The notes under the pieces are model-generated. The model did not search any database and had not been told where the DNA came from. It was given only the letters and a program-made list of their open reading frames with translations. Positions 22,623 to 31,071 of a stretch of DNA of 37,523 nt are shown here, one piece after another. Position 1 is the stretch's first letter. Each line of letters begins with the position of its first letter. The DNA comes from Roseivirga sp. UBA6061 (GTDB lineage: Bacteria > Bacteroidota > Bacteroidia > Cytophagales > Cyclobacteriaceae): the NCBI GenBank assembly GCA_002427745.1, contig DIYF01000093.1:1-37523 (forward strand), given 5' to 3'. Position numbers and translations under genes: made by a program.

Positions 22623-24307
22623 CTGTTTTTGTAAGCCTTGAAGATGGCAGTATTCTGAGCTGAGTCTGATTCGATCTCCAGTATTTTCGCAGAAGAGGAG
22701 GGTGTGAAGAAATCGGTCAGTGCTTTTTTCAGACCGGGACGATCATTTACCTTGTGATAAATCATGCCAAAATCCCTGGCAGTGTTTTCAGCGCTGAGCG
22801 ATTGTTCTGTTTCAAAGTACTCCGCCAGCTCAGGCTGATCCGAAGGTCCTTTGATCATTCTGAAAATACCGCCTGCGTGGTTGTTGAGCAGGATGATCCG
22901 AAGGTTGGAGAGTGGATATTTATGCCAGAAAGCGTTTCTGTCATAGAAAAAAGCCAGATCTCCGGTAATCAGGGTAACTAACTGGTCCTGGGCCAGGGCA
23001 GCACCTACTGCTGTACTGTTGCTTCCGTCAATACCACTGGTTCCACGATTACAATAAACTGTGACATCAGATCGGTTTCTGAGGCCGATAAAGTTAGCGT
23101 AGCGTACGCTCATGCTATTGGCCAGATGTAGCTGGGAGTTATTGGGCAGAACGCTCATTACCTGGCTGACAGCTTCAAATTCTCCGAAAGGTTGAGTTTT
23201 GAAAAACTCCTGATTTTTGACAGCGACCTCCGAATCTCTGGCTGACCACGCAGTAAGGTACCCGGGGGATACCGGCTCACCATTCAGTTTTTCTTCAAAC
23301 GCAGTGAAAAAGGCTGCCGGTTCCAGTGGAATAACCTGAGTCAAAGACTGGAAAGTGTCCTGGTATCGCTCGTGGGGTTGAATATGCCAATGATGCGCAG
23401 GTTTATGCTTCCTGATAAATCGTTTCAGGTTCTTGGAAATGTTGGATTTACCAAGGGTGATCAACAGGTCAGGCACCAAATCTTTATGCGCTTCATCGTT
23501 CTCAACGGAGAGAAAGGCATCCTGATGGAGGATGGCACCATCAATACCCTGCAGGTTGCTGATAATATCACTGATCACAGGGCAGTAGTGGTGAGCCAGA
23601 AATGACTGCATGGCTTCAATTAATTCTCGCGTCCCGGTCTGTTGACCTCCTATGATCAGGCGTCTTCCGGACTGTCGCCAGGTGGCAACCAGCGACTGCC
23701 AGGACTCATCGCTGAGATTTGCTTCAGGCGAAGGCCTTTGAATCAGCCTTACCTTTCTGAAAAATGTTTTTTCATCGGCCTCAGGGTAGAAGGGCTCTCT
23801 TACCGGTACGTTGATATGAACCGGGCCCTTGGGTTCAGCTGTGCACTGTAGTAAAGCTTCGTTTATCAGGCGATTGCCGTGCCATTCAATATCCTCATGG
23901 CTTGGGTTGTCGGGGTAGCGGTAGCTGGCTTTTACATGCCGGCCGTAAATATTTTCCTGCCGGATAGTCTGACCATCATACTGGTTGATCCACTCTGGCG
24001 GGCGATCGGCTGTCAGCACAAGAAGAGGGATTTCCTGAAAGTAGGCCTCAGCTACAGCTGGTGCATAATTGAAGGCAGCCGAACCCGAGGTGCAGACCAG
24101 GGCTACGGGCCTTTGTTGTTGCTGGGCTATGCCCATGGCCACGAATGCCGCTGATCGCTCATCAGAAATGATCCGGGTTTCCAGATCAGGATGGCGCACA
24201 AAAGCCAGGGTCAGAGCGGCTGATCTGGAGCCGGGAGAAATGATGGCGGTTTTAATACCATGGCCGGCACAAATGGCCGCAATATCGTTGATGTGATCGA
24301 GTATCAA
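22619..24307 (-). CDS. menD: SEPHCHC synthase MenD (menaquinone biosynthesis)
   Basis: A 562-residue thiamine-diphosphate enzyme joining isochorismate and 2-oxoglutarate to give SEPHCHC. Visible motifs are ISPGSRSAALTLAF at 23-36, the catalytic Glu50 in SDERSAAF, TSGSAAFNYAPAVAEA at 73-88, RGTSGIDGSNSTAVGAA at 421-437 and the cofactor motif GDLAFFYDRNAFW at 449-461 with NN at 475-476. The length is normal. No ATG is available in frame before the upstream stop; the TTG at 24307 overlaps the menF stop (TTGA), so translation is probably coupled to menF. The final gene of the menI-menF-menD operon. Confidence 0.96.
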   Translation of the reverse strand: MILDHINDIAAICAGHGIKTAIISPGSRSAALTLAFVRHPDLETRIISDERSAAFVAMGIAQQQQRPVALVCTSGSAAFNYAPAVAEAYFQEIPLLVLTADRPPEWINQYDGQTIRQENIYGRHVKASYRYPDNPSHEDIEWHGNRLINEALLQCTAEPKGPVHINVPVREPFYPEADEKTFFRKVRLIQRPSPEANLSDESWQSLVATWRQSGRRLIIGGQQTGTRELIEAMQSFLAHHYCPVISDIISNLQGIDGAILHQDAFLSVENDEAHKDLVPDLLITLGKSNISKNLKRFIRKHKPAHHWHIQPHERYQDTFQSLTQVIPLEPAAFFTAFEEKLNGEPVSPGYLTAWSARDSEVAVKNQEFFKTQPFGEFEAVSQVMSVLPNNSQLHLANSMSVRYANFIGLRNRSDVTVYCNRGTSGIDGSNSTAVGAALAQDQLVTLITGDLAFFYDRNAFWHKYPLSNLRIILLNNHAGGIFRMIKGPSDQPELAEYFETEQSLSAENTARDFGMIYHKVNDRPGLKKALTDFFTPSSSAKILEIESDSAQNTAIFKAYKNS

Positions 24308-25536
24308 TGGCGGTGGCCCATTACGTTCAGGAGCGTATTGAACTTAATTTCGGTTTCCTGTAGTTCTTTGACAGGGTCTGAATCTTCCGTGACCCCGGCT
24401 CCCGCATAGAGCCTGGCCCGGTCTCCGAAGAGCTGCATACAGCGCAGGTTGACGAAAATATTGGTATGGTTATCAATATGAACCGGTCCCAGAAATCCAC
24501 TGAAAAACTCGCGGTCAAAGCCTTCCCATTCTTTGATCATACCGAGGGCAGTCGCCTTGGGCATACCTGCTACGGCTGAGGTAGGGTGTAGCAGCTCCAG
24601 CATGACGGTGCCCAGCTCAGGGAAGTTGGTTTCGGCCATGTTGACTTTGTAGTCTGTTTTAAGGTGGAGCAAATTGCCGGCTACAACGGTTTTGGGCCCT
24701 CTTTCTTCGAATTCGCGAAGCCTTATTTTTTTGAAGCAGTTGATAATATACCTGCCTACCATGGCCTGTTCTTCAATCTCCTTTTGATTCCAGGCCGTGT
24801 CGCTGATAGACTTTTGCGGGGCTCTCTTTTGTGTGGCAGCCAGTGCTACGGTTTTAAAAAGGTCGCCCTCCTGTTCGATCAGCACTTCGGGCGTGGCACC
24901 CATCCAGGTACCGATGCCGGGTACGGAAGTCAGCGAAATGAAAGCATTGGGGTATGTTTTACCCAGCTCCATAAACTGATCGATGGCATCAAAATCTTCA
25001 TTAAGGTCAACCTCTGTAAAGCGTGCGGGTACTACTTTCTGAACCTGCTCTGATTTAATGGCATTTACACACTTGTCTACGTACTCTTTGTAGTCAGGCA
25101 GGGCGGCCAGACCCGGAGTTCCCTTTCTGTGATAGGAGGGGACGCTTTCAGGATGATCCAGCCGATAGAAAAAACGATCGATAAAGACTTCTTCCTGGTG
25201 TGTGGGTTTTTCTTTGTTAAAATCAAACTGGCAACTGACCTCATCAAAATCAAATGCGATATGTAAGTCACTTTGGATAAAGATGTGCTCCTGGTTCACA
25301 TTGTCGAAAGGCGCAATGACAAAACCCTTTGCCAGTTCTTCAAAATCGACCTTGTCCAGTTTCAGGGCTTCCCGGAAGGAAATCAATACATGGATTTCAC
25401 CTGTATTGGGAAGACGCCAGAAAGCAATGGGGTAGTCATTTTCGAAGGCCGATGAGAGGCTGGCTCTGGCGATTTCTTCTTTGGAAAAATCCTGAAGACT
25501 TCGCGTAGTGGTATTGATGACTTCTTGTTTTCTCAT
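24304..25536 (-). CDS. menF: Isochorismate synthase (menaquinone biosynthesis)
   Basis: A 410-residue chorismate-utilising enzyme. The conserved catalytic domain (about 145-405) has the base lysine in VQKVVPAR (Lys167), GATPEVLI at 213-220, KTVALAATQKR, HPTSAVAGMPK at 317-327, FFSGFLGP, YAGAGVTEDSDP and the Mg-binding ELQETEIK at 391-398. Its place between the MenI-like thioesterase and menD identifies it as menaquinone isochorismate synthase (MenF), rather than a siderophore enzyme of the EntC type or an anthranilate or salicylate synthase. The ATG overlaps the thioesterase stop (ATGA) and the stop overlaps the menD TTG, so all three are tightly coupled. Confidence 0.94.
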   Translation of the reverse strand: MRKQEVINTTTRSLQDFSKEEIARASLSSAFENDYPIAFWRLPNTGEIHVLISFREALKLDKVDFEELAKGFVIAPFDNVNQEHIFIQSDLHIAFDFDEVSCQFDFNKEKPTHQEEVFIDRFFYRLDHPESVPSYHRKGTPGLAALPDYKEYVDKCVNAIKSEQVQKVVPARFTEVDLNEDFDAIDQFMELGKTYPNAFISLTSVPGIGTWMGATPEVLIEQEGDLFKTVALAATQKRAPQKSISDTAWNQKEIEEQAMVGRYIINCFKKIRLREFEERGPKTVVAGNLLHLKTDYKVNMAETNFPELGTVMLELLHPTSAVAGMPKATALGMIKEWEGFDREFFSGFLGPVHIDNHTNIFVNLRCMQLFGDRARLYAGAGVTEDSDPVKELQETEIKFNTLLNVMGHRH

Positions 25537-25958
25537 CCCTTCTTAATATCAATCACCGCCAGTGTGATTCGGCTGATGCACACCAGTTCTTCTTGCTCAT
25601 TTGAGACTTTAATCTCCCAGATTTGTGTACGTTTTCCAACATGCACAGGGCGGGTGGTACCATATACATAGCCTTCACGAGCACTTTTTATGTGATTGGC
25701 GTTGATCTCTAAGCCAACGCAATACTGCTCTTTGAGGTTGAGTGTACAGGTAGCAGCCATGCTCCCGAGCGTTTCTGCCAGTACCACAGAGGCGCCTCCG
25801 TGTAACAGGCCCATGGGCTGTTTGGTCCGCTGATCTACCGGCATTTTAGCCGTAATGAAATCTTCTCCCACCTCGGTTACTTCAATAGCCAGATGTTCAA
25901 TCATATTGTTTTCACCCATACGATTGAGTGACGCTACATTTACTCCGGGCCTGAACAT
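25533..25958 (-). CDS. menI: Hotdog thioesterase, probable DHNA-CoA thioesterase
   Basis: A 141-residue hotdog-fold protein closely resembling E. coli MenI/YdiI from memory: MPVDQRTKQPMGLLHGGASV and VLAETLGSMA, with HGG at 53-55 and the catalytic glutamate Glu62. MenI releases 1,4-dihydroxy-2-naphthoate from its CoA thioester, the step between MenB and MenA. Generic PaaI-type thioesterases share the fold, but the strong motif match and its place at the head of the menF-menD operon support this role. The ATG at 25958 follows a TATTTTTG promoter element at 26007-26000. The neighbouring phosphatase gene is transcribed divergently. Confidence 0.85.
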   Translation of the reverse strand: MFRPGVNVASLNRMGENNMIEHLAIEVTEVGEDFITAKMPVDQRTKQPMGLLHGGASVVLAETLGSMAATCTLNLKEQYCVGLEINANHIKSAREGYVYGTTRPVHVGKRTQIWEIKVSNEQEELVCISRITLAVIDIKKG

Positions 25959-25978
25959 GGGATATTTAGATTACTTGT

Positions 25979-25986
25979 TAGCTTTG
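25979..25986 (+). promoter_or_regulatory. Predicted -7 element of the histidine phosphatase promoter
   Basis: TAGCTTTG is an exact TAnnTTTG match on the plus strand. The predicted start at about 25992 gives a leader of about 24 nt before the TTG start at 26016. No good TTG lies upstream at 19-20 nt. It overlaps the opposed menI promoter region. Confidence 0.5.
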
Positions 25987-25999
25987 CGCCTGATTCGAG

Positions 26000-26007
26000 C
26001 AAAAATA
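26000..26007 (-). promoter_or_regulatory. Predicted -7 element of the menI-menF-menD promoter
   Basis: The minus strand reads TATTTTTG, an exact TAnnTTTG match. The predicted start at about 25994 leaves a leader of about 35 nt before the menI ATG at 25958. A CAA on the plus strand at 26024-26026 would give TTG at only 16-nt spacing, so the -33 half is weak. Confidence 0.5.
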
Positions 26008-26015
26008 GAAGAAAA

Positions 26016-26642
26016 TTGAACACCAAAAAAATCTACCTTACCCGTCACGGACAGACTGATTTTAACCGAAAAGGAATCGTTCAGGGTAGTGGAATTGATT
26101 CGGATCTGAACGAGCTGGGACAAGCTCAGGCCAGGGCTTTCTTTGATTATTACAAGGATCAGCCTTTTGATAAACTCTATGTGTCGGCTCTGAAAAGAAC
26201 CCATCAGTCCATGGCCGGATTTATAGAATCGGGACTAGCGTATGAAGAGCTGGCCGACCTGAATGAGATCAGCTGGGGTGAGCGTGAAGGCGTGCCTGTA
26301 GATGCCCGGGCAGATGCCTTTTATCAGGATATGATACGAAGATGGAGGGCCGGTGAAACTGATCACAGAATTGACGGAGGGGAGAGCCCGGATGAGGTGG
26401 CTGTTCGCATGCGCAGAGCGCTGGAGCATATTCTGAATCAGACAGAAGAACAGACGGTGTTAATCTGCATGCATGGACGTGCCATGAGGGTGATGCTTTC
26501 TGTGATGCTCAATTATCCCTTAAAAGATATGGATGTGTTTGAGCATTCTAATCTGTGCCTTTATGAGTTGAGCTATACAGGCTCCATGTTTACTGTTGAC
26601 CGATTCAACGATACTAATCATCTGAAGTACTCAGGCCTTTAA
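26016..26642 (+). CDS. Histidine phosphatase (phosphoglycerate mutase-like)
   Basis: A 208-residue member of the histidine phosphatase superfamily with the catalytic RHG at 10-12 (IYLTRHGQTDFN), the second-arginine segment SALKRTHQSM, the acid-base glutamate in LNEISWGEREG and the late histidine in VLICMHGRAMRVML. Homologues are cofactor-independent phosphatases acting on small phosphoesters (CobC/PhoE/GpmB-like); no cobalamin genes are near, so the substrate is open. The best start is TTG at 26016, since no ATG precedes the RHG motif in frame. It is divergent from menI with 57 bp between starts, and its 3' end overlaps the convergent TPR gene by 29 bp. Confidence 0.88.
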   Translation: MNTKKIYLTRHGQTDFNRKGIVQGSGIDSDLNELGQAQARAFFDYYKDQPFDKLYVSALKRTHQSMAGFIESGLAYEELADLNEISWGEREGVPVDARADAFYQDMIRRWRAGETDHRIDGGESPDEVAVRMRRALEHILNQTEEQTVLICMHGRAMRVMLSVMLNYPLKDMDVFEHSNLCLYELSYTGSMFTVDRFNDTNHLKYSGL

Positions 26643-28089
26643 GGGCAATTTTGGCTTTACTGTCCAGGCTGTTTTTATAAGGATGCCTGCGGAAAGTAAG
26701 TACCCGCTCAAAGTACATGCGAGCCATATCGGTATTACCTAATGATTGCTGTAGGTAGCCCAACTGAAGAAATGAATTCGGCACGAAGTAGTTTTCAGGA
26801 ATCTTCTCTTCCTTGCTGATTACCTGTCTGTAGTAATCAATAGCTGCATCAAAATTTCCCTGTAGATGGTTGAGCCTGGCCTGACGATAGATCAGCTCAA
26901 ATTGCTCATAGGGCTCAAAGGTATTGATGTCGATGCCATTCAAAAGCGAATCGGCCAATGCATAGAAGCCGCCATCGATACTGAAGCGAATCTGGAGCAT
27001 TACCGGATCGGGGAAGGGCTTAGTGTCCAGAAGTTTTTGGGCATTCTTATCAACTTCTGCCTCTGTTTTGTTACGCTGCCTTGCTTCGGCAAAGTACTGG
27101 CCTGACTGATTTTGGTCTCCCATGAACATGGCACAAAGGCCTGCTTTGAAAGAGGCGTCTTTCAGCTGGTTGATGCCCTTGAAATGACGGAGAAAGAAGT
27201 CGTAGTTTTTAAGTGCTTCCTCATACTTACCTTCCTGGAACTGGGTTTCGGCCAGCAGGTAGGTAAACAGGGAGCGCGCCTCTGAATCATCAAGGGAGGT
27301 AAGCGATGTTTTAAGCAGCCTGCCCGCCTTAGCTGACTGGTGTGATTTCATCAGAACCAGTGCCAGGGCATATCTTTCCAGATGGGTGATGTTGCTACTG
27401 CCTGCCTCGATGAGTCGGGTGGCGGCTTGATGATTCTCCATCAGATAAGACTCAATCAGGGCTGAGATGACGACTATCTCTTTGTAAAAAACAGAGCTTT
27501 CGTCCATAAGCCCGTAGAGCTCATTCAGACCTTCCTTTGTATCACCCTCCAGCCCGAAAATGCCAAGTACCCACTGATAGCGGTCCGGTACGGCACCAAA
27601 GATGACATGCAGCAGCCCCAGGGCTTTGTAGTTCAGGTCAAAGTCAGGGTAGGTCTCAATGTTGTCTTTTATGATCTTGTAGGCACTTCTCAGCGACCAT
27701 ACCCCATTCCATTGTTCCCCGAATTTCAACTTGATAAAGGCCCACTGTATTTTGATTTCAGCCCTGATAAAATCATGGTAGGGAGAAGCCGTTTCCTGGT
27801 CTTTTAGTGCTCTTAGTCTGGTTTTTTCATTCTTTCTGAGTAACTCAAAAGCCTCACGGTCTTCAGAGAAAATGAGTGAAGTCACCTCTCTGAGGTTATC
27901 CAGATAAAGATTGAAGTCAGGAATATCCGCTGCGCCATGAAGCTCAGCGCTGTTATCAAAATCAAGGTTCAGGATGCGCTCATAGGCGGGAGGGAGAGGA
28001 GATTGTCCGTTGACAGACGTATGGAACAAAACAAAAAAAGGATAGATCATAAGACCTATCCTTTTTATTGAATTGCAAATTTTTATCAC
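26614..28089 (-). CDS. Exported tetratricopeptide-repeat protein
   Basis: A 491-residue protein from a GTG at 28089, 7 bp after the zinc-ribbon gene stop, or 478 residues from an ATG at 28050. The longer form has a better signal peptide (basic ICNSIKRIG, then MIYPFFVLFHTSVNGQ). Helical repeats of about 34 residues fill the rest, clearest in ARSLFTYLLAETQFQEGKYEEALKNYDFFLR-type segments and YRQARLNHLQGNFDAAIDYYRQ. The C-terminal LGYLQQSLGNTDMARMYFER unit is a good TPR. It probably scaffolds periplasmic or outer-membrane proteins. A terminator hairpin lies within codons about 9-18. The 3' end overlaps the phosphatase gene. Confidence 0.82.
   Translation of the reverse strand: MIKICNSIKRIGLMIYPFFVLFHTSVNGQSPLPPAYERILNLDFDNSAELHGAADIPDFNLYLDNLREVTSLIFSEDREAFELLRKNEKTRLRALKDQETASPYHDFIRAEIKIQWAFIKLKFGEQWNGVWSLRSAYKIIKDNIETYPDFDLNYKALGLLHVIFGAVPDRYQWVLGIFGLEGDTKEGLNELYGLMDESSVFYKEIVVISALIESYLMENHQAATRLIEAGSSNITHLERYALALVLMKSHQSAKAGRLLKTSLTSLDDSEARSLFTYLLAETQFQEGKYEEALKNYDFFLRHFKGINQLKDASFKAGLCAMFMGDQNQSGQYFAEARQRNKTEAEVDKNAQKLLDTKPFPDPVMLQIRFSIDGGFYALADSLLNGIDINTFEPYEQFELIYRQARLNHLQGNFDAAIDYYRQVISKEEKIPENYFVPNSFLQLGYLQQSLGNTDMARMYFERVLTFRRHPYKNSLDSKAKIALKGLSTSDD
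28035..28066 (-). terminator. Terminator or attenuator hairpin inside the TPR gene's signal-peptide codons
   Basis: AAAAAGGATAG (28035-28045) and CTATCCTTTTT (28056-28066) are perfect 11-bp inverted arms around a 10-nt loop. On the minus strand the hairpin ends in seven T. It is 31 bp past the zinc-ribbon gene stop (28097) and would end the Nif3/zinc-ribbon transcript. It also lies within the predicted N-terminal coding region of the TPR gene, whose alternative ATG (28050) falls in the loop. Confidence 0.75.
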
Positions 28090-28096
28090 TTCACCT

Positions 28097-28873
28097 TTAA
28101 GCAGTTGTTTTTCTTCTGCTTCTTTTTGGTTTTACTTCTTCTTTCACGATTTCGTCAGTTACATCAGAAAGAATTCTACCGCAGTGCTCACACACGATGA
28201 TCTTTCTTTTTTCACGAATATCGGCTTGTCTCTGTGGAGGTACTACGTTAAAGCAACCACCACAGGCTCCACGACTAACAGCAACTACGGCCAAACCGTT
28301 CCTTGCGTTGTCTCTGAGTTTATTGTAAGAGTTTAAAAGTCTCTCTTCAATATTAGATGCAGCCTTTTCTCTTTCGCCTACCAGTCTTTTCTCATCATCT
28401 TCGCTTTCCTGAATCAATACTTCCAGCTCAGATTTCTTCAGATCAAGATCTTTAGCGCGCTCATTCAGCTCAGCCTCAGTTCTTTCAACTTCTCCTTTTT
28501 TGATCTCAATTTTAGCGAATGCTTCTTTGATTCTTTTTTCAGAGATCTGTATTTCCAAAGTCTGAAGCTCCATCTCCTTGGTGATGGCATCATACTCTCG
28601 GTTATTGCGCACATTCATCTGCTGCTCTTCATACTTCTTGATGAGGGCCTCAGAGTTTTTAATTTGTGTGCGATGGTCGGCTATATTGGCTTCGAGGTCA
28701 GAAACCTCTCCTTTGAACTTGTCAACCCGCGTTTGGTATCCCGCAATCTCGTCTTCCAGGTCAGCAACTTCATCAGGTAACGCTCCTCTTACTTTCTTGA
28801 TTTCATCCATTTCTGAATCAATCTTTTGAAGTGCTTCAAGAGCTCCCAGTCGTTGCGCTACAGTTTTTTCCAT
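28097..28873 (-). CDS. Coiled-coil protein with C4-type zinc ribbon (DUF164-type)
   Basis: A 258-residue protein: residues about 12-185 are a long coiled coil rich in Glu, Lys and Leu, and the C-terminus holds a zinc ribbon with Cys204-x2-Cys207 (CGGC) and Cys228-x2-Cys231 (CEHC). The tail is basic (KPKRSRRKTTA). Proteins of this family are usually found next to Nif3, as here with 9 bp between the genes, and are thought to bind nucleic acid or act as adaptors; no biochemical role is firmly established. Signals for export are absent, so it is cytoplasmic. Confidence 0.9.
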   Translation of the reverse strand: MEKTVAQRLGALEALQKIDSEMDEIKKVRGALPDEVADLEDEIAGYQTRVDKFKGEVSDLEANIADHRTQIKNSEALIKKYEEQQMNVRNNREYDAITKEMELQTLEIQISEKRIKEAFAKIEIKKGEVERTEAELNERAKDLDLKKSELEVLIQESEDDEKRLVGEREKAASNIEERLLNSYNKLRDNARNGLAVVAVSRGACGGCFNVVPPQRQADIREKRKIIVCEHCGRILSDVTDEIVKEEVKPKRSRRKTTA

Positions 28874-28882
28874 CTACGTTTT

Positions 28883-29980
28883 TTAAAAGTATTTCACAGG
28901 GTTCGTGTCCACCCCTGACAAACAAGTTGCAATATTAGCAAATTTTTCTGTCAAAAATGAATGTAGAAGCTCTTTTGTGAAGATTTCGCTTTCGTAATGA
29001 CCGATGTCTGCAATCATGATTTGTCCCTCAGCATCGAAGAACTCGTGATACTTAAAATCGGCAGTAACGAAGGCGTCTGCTTTGCGGCTTTTGGCTTTGC
29101 CTAACAGGAAGCTTCCGGCTCCTCCGCAAACAGCTACTTTTTTGATTTTGGGCTGATTTTTTTCAGTGTACCGTATGGTGTTGAGGTTCATTTTATCTTT
29201 CAGGTAATAAAGGAACTCATTGGCTGTCATCTCAATTGGCAATTCACCGATCATTCCGGACCCGACTTCCTGATTGGAGTTTTGAAGATCACTGATGTAA
29301 TAGGCTACTTCTTCATAAGGGTGAGCACTCCTGAGCGCATTAAGCACACTGCCCTGTAAGTGTTTGGGGTAGATAAGCTCTACCCGGTTTTCTTCCACCT
29401 CTTCCAATTCTCCTGAGCTGCCTATGGCAGGGTTGGCTTCCTGGTTAGGCCTGAAGTAACCGGTACCTGTAATGCGAAAGCTGCAGTCAGAATAATTGCC
29501 AATATTACCGGCACCTGCTTTGTGCATCGAGTCAATGACTTCCTCAGAATCTGTAACCGGAATAAAAGTCACCAGCTTTTGGAGGGTCCCGTTTTTAGGA
29601 GCCAGTATCTTCACATTGGTCAATCCCAGCTTATCAGAAATCTTCCGGTTCACTCCGGTGATCACATTGTCCAGATTGGTATGGATGGCATAAATGGCGA
29701 TGTCATGCTTGATCGCTTTGATCACCGTTCTTTCTACATAATTTTTGCCGTTGAGCTGCTTTAATCCTCTGAATACGATGGGGTGATGTGCTACAATCAG
29801 GTTACAGTCTCTGGCTATGGCTTCTTCCACCACAGATTCAATACAATCCAGCGTGATCAGTATTCCCTTTACTTCCATAGCAGGGCTTCCTGTGATGAGT
29901 GAGGCATTGTCGTACGACTCCTGCAGAGAGGGAGGAGCAATTGATTCCAGGTGTCTCACTATGTCTTTTACTTTTGCCAT
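28883..29980 (-). CDS. Nif3/YbgI-like dinuclear metal-centre protein
   Basis: A 365-residue protein of the Nif3 family with the middle insertion (about residues 130-230) related to the PII/CutA-like domain found in long bacterial members. Metal-binding residues are visible in LIVAHHPIVF (His65-His66), YAIHTNLDNV (His100, Asp104) and the C-terminal DIGHYESE. The family forms hexameric toroids with a di-metal site; proposed roles include GTP cyclohydrolase-like activity, but the physiological reaction is not settled. It begins the operon with the zinc-ribbon protein and is divergent from lpxK, whose predicted -7 element lies in its first codons. Confidence 0.93.
   Translation of the reverse strand: MAKVKDIVRHLESIAPPSLQESYDNASLITGSPAMEVKGILITLDCIESVVEEAIARDCNLIVAHHPIVFRGLKQLNGKNYVERTVIKAIKHDIAIYAIHTNLDNVITGVNRKISDKLGLTNVKILAPKNGTLQKLVTFIPVTDSEEVIDSMHKAGAGNIGNYSDCSFRITGTGYFRPNQEANPAIGSSGELEEVEENRVELIYPKHLQGSVLNALRSAHPYEEVAYYISDLQNSNQEVGSGMIGELPIEMTANEFLYYLKDKMNLNTIRYTEKNQPKIKKVAVCGGAGSFLLGKAKSRKADAFVTADFKYHEFFDAEGQIMIADIGHYESEIFTKELLHSFLTEKFANIATCLSGVDTNPVKYF
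29969..29976 (+). promoter_or_regulatory. Predicted -7 element of the lpxK promoter
   Basis: TACTTTTG is an exact TAnnTTTG match on the plus strand, inside the first codons of the divergent Nif3 gene. The predicted start at about 29982 gives a leader of about 52 nt. The nearest upstream TTG (29941-29943) is 25 nt away, longer than expected, so support is moderate. Confidence 0.35.
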
Positions 29981-30033
29981 ATTTGGTGATATTTGCAGCT
30001 TTTAGTTCGATAAAGATATAATACGCACTGTTA

Positions 30034-31071
30034 ATGGCGATGCTCCGCTGGTTATTATTTCCTTTTGCAGCCCTGTACGGGTGGATGATGCGGGTGCGCA
30101 ACAATCAGTACAATTCGGGCTACAGACCAGTGGTTGAATTCGACCGCCCCGTCATCTCTGTCGGGAACCTCTCCGTGGGCGGCACCGGAAAAACTCCCAT
30201 GATTGAGCTGCTGATTCGTTTGTTGAAAGACGACCATAAGCTGGCTACGATCAGCAGGGGGTACAGGCGAAAGACCAAAGGCTTCAGGTTGGCCAATGCG
30301 CAGGATGATGCTTCCACGCTGGGGGATGAACCTTATCAGTTTTATCGGAAGTTCGGAGATGAGGTTTTGGTTTCCGTATGTGAGGAACGCATTTTGGCAG
30401 TTCCTGAGATTGTACAGGATCATGAAGAGGTAGAAGCCTTTCTGCTGGATGATGCCTACCAACATCGCAAGATCGGAAGAGATCTCAATATTTTGCTTTC
30501 AGAGTTTATCAGGCCCTTTTACGATGACCAGGTGGTGCCAGTGGGGCGTCTGCGCGAAGAACGTTCCGGAGCCGGCAGAGCCGATTTGGTGGTGGTGACC
30601 AAGTGTCCTCCCGGTCTTGATGAGTCGGTCAAGCGAAGAGTGACTTCACGGATACAGAAGTATAGTGGAGACAAACCGGTTTATTTCTCGCACATCGGCT
30701 ATGATGAGCCTGTTTTGGCACTGGGAACCCAGACCCGGCCTGAAAATGAGGTCATCCTGATTACAGGTATTGCCCAGCCGGGTGTTTTCTGCAAAGAGGT
30801 GGAAAAGTCACGGAAGATTTTACATCACTTTGACTTCAGGGATCATTATAGCTTCGGGACCAAAGACCTGGATAAGATTGAGAGAAATGTTAAAGAATCA
30901 CAAAAGACACTGTCGCTGCTTACCACGGAAAAGGACATGGTACGACTTTTGTCATTGAAGGACCATCCTCTTTTCGAAAAAGTATCGTTGTTTTACATGC
31001 CTATCAAGTTTGTGATGGACAAGGAAGAGGAATTCAAAGATCAGGTGCTGAAAGTCTTTGAGAATCATTGA
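30034..31071 (+). CDS. lpxK: Tetraacyldisaccharide 4'-kinase (lipid A biosynthesis)
   Basis: A 345-residue LpxK with an N-terminal membrane helix (about 4-19, LRWLLFPFAALYGWMM), the conserved SVGNLSVGGTGKTP with the P-loop at 49-54, SRGYRRKTKGF, LGDEPYQF, FLLDDAYQHRKIGRDLNILL (the catalytic DDxxQH region), PVGRLREERSGAGRAD and LLTTEKDMVRL. The enzyme phosphorylates the 4' position of the lipid A precursor at the inner membrane. The length is normal. It is divergent from Nif3 and followed by the putative porin gene, which may be co-transcribed; the two genes overlap by 14 bp if the porin starts at its earliest TTG (31058). Confidence 0.96.
   Translation: MAMLRWLLFPFAALYGWMMRVRNNQYNSGYRPVVEFDRPVISVGNLSVGGTGKTPMIELLIRLLKDDHKLATISRGYRRKTKGFRLANAQDDASTLGDEPYQFYRKFGDEVLVSVCEERILAVPEIVQDHEEVEAFLLDDAYQHRKIGRDLNILLSEFIRPFYDDQVVPVGRLREERSGAGRADLVVVTKCPPGLDESVKRRVTSRIQKYSGDKPVYFSHIGYDEPVLALGTQTRPENEVILITGIAQPGVFCKEVEKSRKILHHFDFRDHYSFGTKDLDKIERNVKESQKTLSLLTTEKDMVRLLSLKDHPLFEKVSLFYMPIKFVMDKEEEFKDQVLKVFENH

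Noticed and set aside
15425..25958. A siderophore cluster based on isochorismate synthase and an AMP ligase
   Set aside because: menD directly follows menF, a MenI-like thioesterase precedes it and no peptide synthetase or DHB genes occur; the ligase motifs fit MenE.
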